Below, piece after piece: positions 13,793 to 15,313 of a stretch of 15,313 nucleotides of DNA. Source of the DNA: Planctomycetota bacterium. GTDB lineage: Bacteria > Planctomycetota > Brocadiia > JAJRTI01. The translations under genes and the position numbers were made by a program. The first letter of the stretch is position 1. Every line of letters starts with the position of its first letter. The DNA is taken from NCBI GenBank assembly GCA_024278415.1, contig JAJRTI010000274.1, forward strand, positions 1 through 15,313, given 5' to 3'. Under the pieces are notes generated by a model that had not been told where the DNA came from, did not search any database, and saw only the letters and a program-made list of their open reading frames with translations.

Positions 13793-15280
13793 TCAGTACT
13801 CCCACTTCTCCACTGGCAGTCCAGTTCGATACAACAGCACACGCGGCTCGTATCCGTCGTCGGGCCGGGGGCGAGTGGGGCCGCTCCACTGCATGCGGCA
13901 ATCTTGCCGCCAGGGGCGACGCTCCCAGATGGGGCCGCGCAGGGGGTCGCGGGTGCGGTTCATCCAGGCGAGCAAGCGGTCGTGCAGATCGTCGCGCAAG
14001 GCCGCGTGAGCGGGCGACTCGATCAAATTGGCCATCTCGCCAGGGTCTTCGGCCAGGTCGTACAGCTCGTCCGTGTAGTGCAAATTGACCACGAGCTTGT
14101 GCCGGCCATCGAACACACAGCGGATCGGCTGGAACCCGCCGAGGCCGTCGTGGTCCAGTTCGAACCGATTGAACTCGATGAAGATCTCGTCCTGCGGCCG
14201 GTGCATCGGGTTCGCGACCGTGTCCATCAGGCTCACGCCGTGGAGGAACGGCGGCGGGTCGAGCCCGGCCGCTGCGAGGATCGTGGGCACGATGTCCGCG
14301 TGCGAGACCGGGTGCTCGCAAACCGCTCCCTTCGGCGCGCAGCCCGGCCAGCGCACGATGAACGGCACGCGCACGATCTCCTCGTACATCGTCGGGCCCT
14401 TGCCGGTGAGCTGGTGAGCGAAATCGTGGTGGCCGTGGTCGGACGTGTAGATCACGAGCGCATCCGGCGCGAATTGGTCGACCGCGTCGAGTACGCGGCC
14501 GATCTCATAGTCCACGAACGCGTTGCACCCGAAGAACATGGGCCGTTTGAACGACTTCATGCCGCGGGCGAATTTGTGCTCCGCGGCCCATTCGCGCTGG
14601 TGCGCGGGCTTATTGGCCAGCGTGTCGTTCGTGTTCTCGCCAAGCGCATACTCGTAGTCCACGAACATGTCGCAGAACGGCGGCGGGCAGGTGCACGGGC
14701 CGTGGGGCTCGTCGTAGGAGACCGCGAGGAAGAACGGTTCGTCCGCGTGCTTGGACAAGAAGTCGACCGCGCGGTTCGAACAGCGATGCGCGTACGTGTC
14801 GTCTTCGGTGATTCCGTGTTCGTGGATCTTCTCACGCGAGTTGAGATCCTGGCGCCAGCGCAGACGCTCGTCTGGCGACAATTCGTCGAGGTAGTTGCGG
14901 ATGTCGTACCAATACTCCGGGTCCCACCCCGGCGGGCAGATGCCGTTGCCGAAGTAGTCCGTGCCATCGAGATGCCACTTGCCCATGTACGCAGTGTGGA
15001 AGCCGTTGTCCGCGAGGCGCTGGCCGATGGTGCGGATGTTGTCGCCCATGGGCACGGCATTGCCCAGCACGCCGTTGGTGTGTGGGTACGTGCCGGTGAA
15101 AATGCCCGCCCGCGCGGGCCCGCACACCGGCTGGCACGTGTACCCGCGGTCGAAGCGTATGCCCTCGCTCGCAAGCCGGTCGATGCACACGGTCTGAAGC
15201 TCGGGGCGGCCATAGCACCCGACCTTGTCCGCGCCCTGCGAGTCCGTCATGATGAACACAATCTTGCTGGCTTGGGGCAT
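13793..15280 (-). CDS. Cys-type sulfatase (S1 family, alkaline-phosphatase superfamily)
   Basis: A 495-residue sulfatase and distant paralogue of the one at 8987-10450. Landmarks: VFIMTDSQG (D13; the next residue is Ser where Asp or Gln is common), CGPAR (53-57, C53 becomes formylglycine), GKWHLDG (K101/H103), DEPHGPC (H193), TSDHGHHD (D281/H282) and LTGKGPTMYEE (K294). The unusual Ser14 may alter one metal ligand. Cys197 and Cys203 in the loop after H193 (CTCPPPFC) are notable. No signal peptide is seen; the ATG (15278-15280) has GAGGAG 4 nt upstream, and the first strand begins at residue 6, so a cytoplasmic location is predicted. Together with the downstream MFS gene this suggests import followed by desulfation inside the cell. 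The precise S1 subfamily cannot be assigned by eye. Confidence 0.92.
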   Translation of the reverse strand: MPQASKIVFIMTDSQGADKVGCYGRPELQTVCIDRLASEGIRFDRGYTCQPVCGPARAGIFTGTYPHTNGVLGNAVPMGDNIRTIGQRLADNGFHTAYMGKWHLDGTDYFGNGICPPGWDPEYWYDIRNYLDELSPDERLRWRQDLNSREKIHEHGITEDDTYAHRCSNRAVDFLSKHADEPFFLAVSYDEPHGPCTCPPPFCDMFVDYEYALGENTNDTLANKPAHQREWAAEHKFARGMKSFKRPMFFGCNAFVDYEIGRVLDAVDQFAPDALVIYTSDHGHHDFAHQLTGKGPTMYEEIVRVPFIVRWPGCAPKGAVCEHPVSHADIVPTILAAAGLDPPPFLHGVSLMDTVANPMHRPQDEIFIEFNRFELDHDGLGGFQPIRCVFDGRHKLVVNLHYTDELYDLAEDPGEMANLIESPAHAALRDDLHDRLLAWMNRTRDPLRGPIWERRPWRQDCRMQWSGPTRPRPDDGYEPRVLLYRTGLPVEKWEY

Positions 15281-15313
15281 GAGACTCCTCTTGTCTGTCG
15301 TGCATCCTATGAA
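15281..15313. other. Window edge upstream of the sulfatase
   Basis: Contains the sulfatase Shine-Dalgarno (GAGGAG) and nothing else that can be called; any promoter would lie beyond the edge. Confidence 0.4.

Overview
The window is a GC-rich (about 60% by eye) bacterial stretch in which every convincing gene lies on the minus strand. Two Cys-type sulfatases, an apiosidase-like and a DUF6259-like glycoside hydrolase, and palindromic intergenic repeats fit a polysaccharide-degrading PVC-like or related uncultured lineage (Planctomycetota, Lentisphaerota, Hydrogenedentota, Sumerlaeota). No rRNA or marker gene is present, so this placement is an inference.

Region A (about 147-6246, read right to left) looks like a membrane proteostasis operon. 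It starts with a small His-rich membrane protein (weakly supported). Next come a membrane-anchored double-parvulin peptidyl-prolyl isomerase with a Cys/His cluster, an unusual fusion of a cation diffusion facilitator (CDF) membrane domain to an HflK-type SPFH domain, HflC, and a second, stand-alone HflK. In well-studied bacteria HflK and HflC form a periplasm-facing cage around the FtsH protease. Here one HflK-like subunit carries what looks like an intact CDF metal-transport core. With the Cys/His-rich isomerase, this suggests membrane quality control tied to metal handling. That is the best candidate for an undescribed system in the window; the metal link is inference.

Region B (about 6267-6815) has no intact gene. 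It holds a plus-strand relic of a tyrosine recombinase C-terminus whose catalytic Tyr position is His.

Region C (6816-15280) is a carbohydrate and sulfate-ester locus. Reading right to left: sulfatase, MFS transporter, an intergenic array of palindromic hairpins, an apiosidase-like (GH140/DUF4038) protein, a truncated copy of the MFS gene start, a second sulfatase, and a secreted DUF6259-like glycosidase. Neither sulfatase has a visible signal peptide, whereas the DUF6259-like protein does. The apiosidase-like gene has a well-formed Shine-Dalgarno, ATG and signal-peptide start that is cut by one in-frame TAG just before the cleavage region. The 5' 123 bp of the MFS gene is duplicated (about 91% identity) directly in front of the second sulfatase. 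Together these point to recent duplication and decay in the locus.
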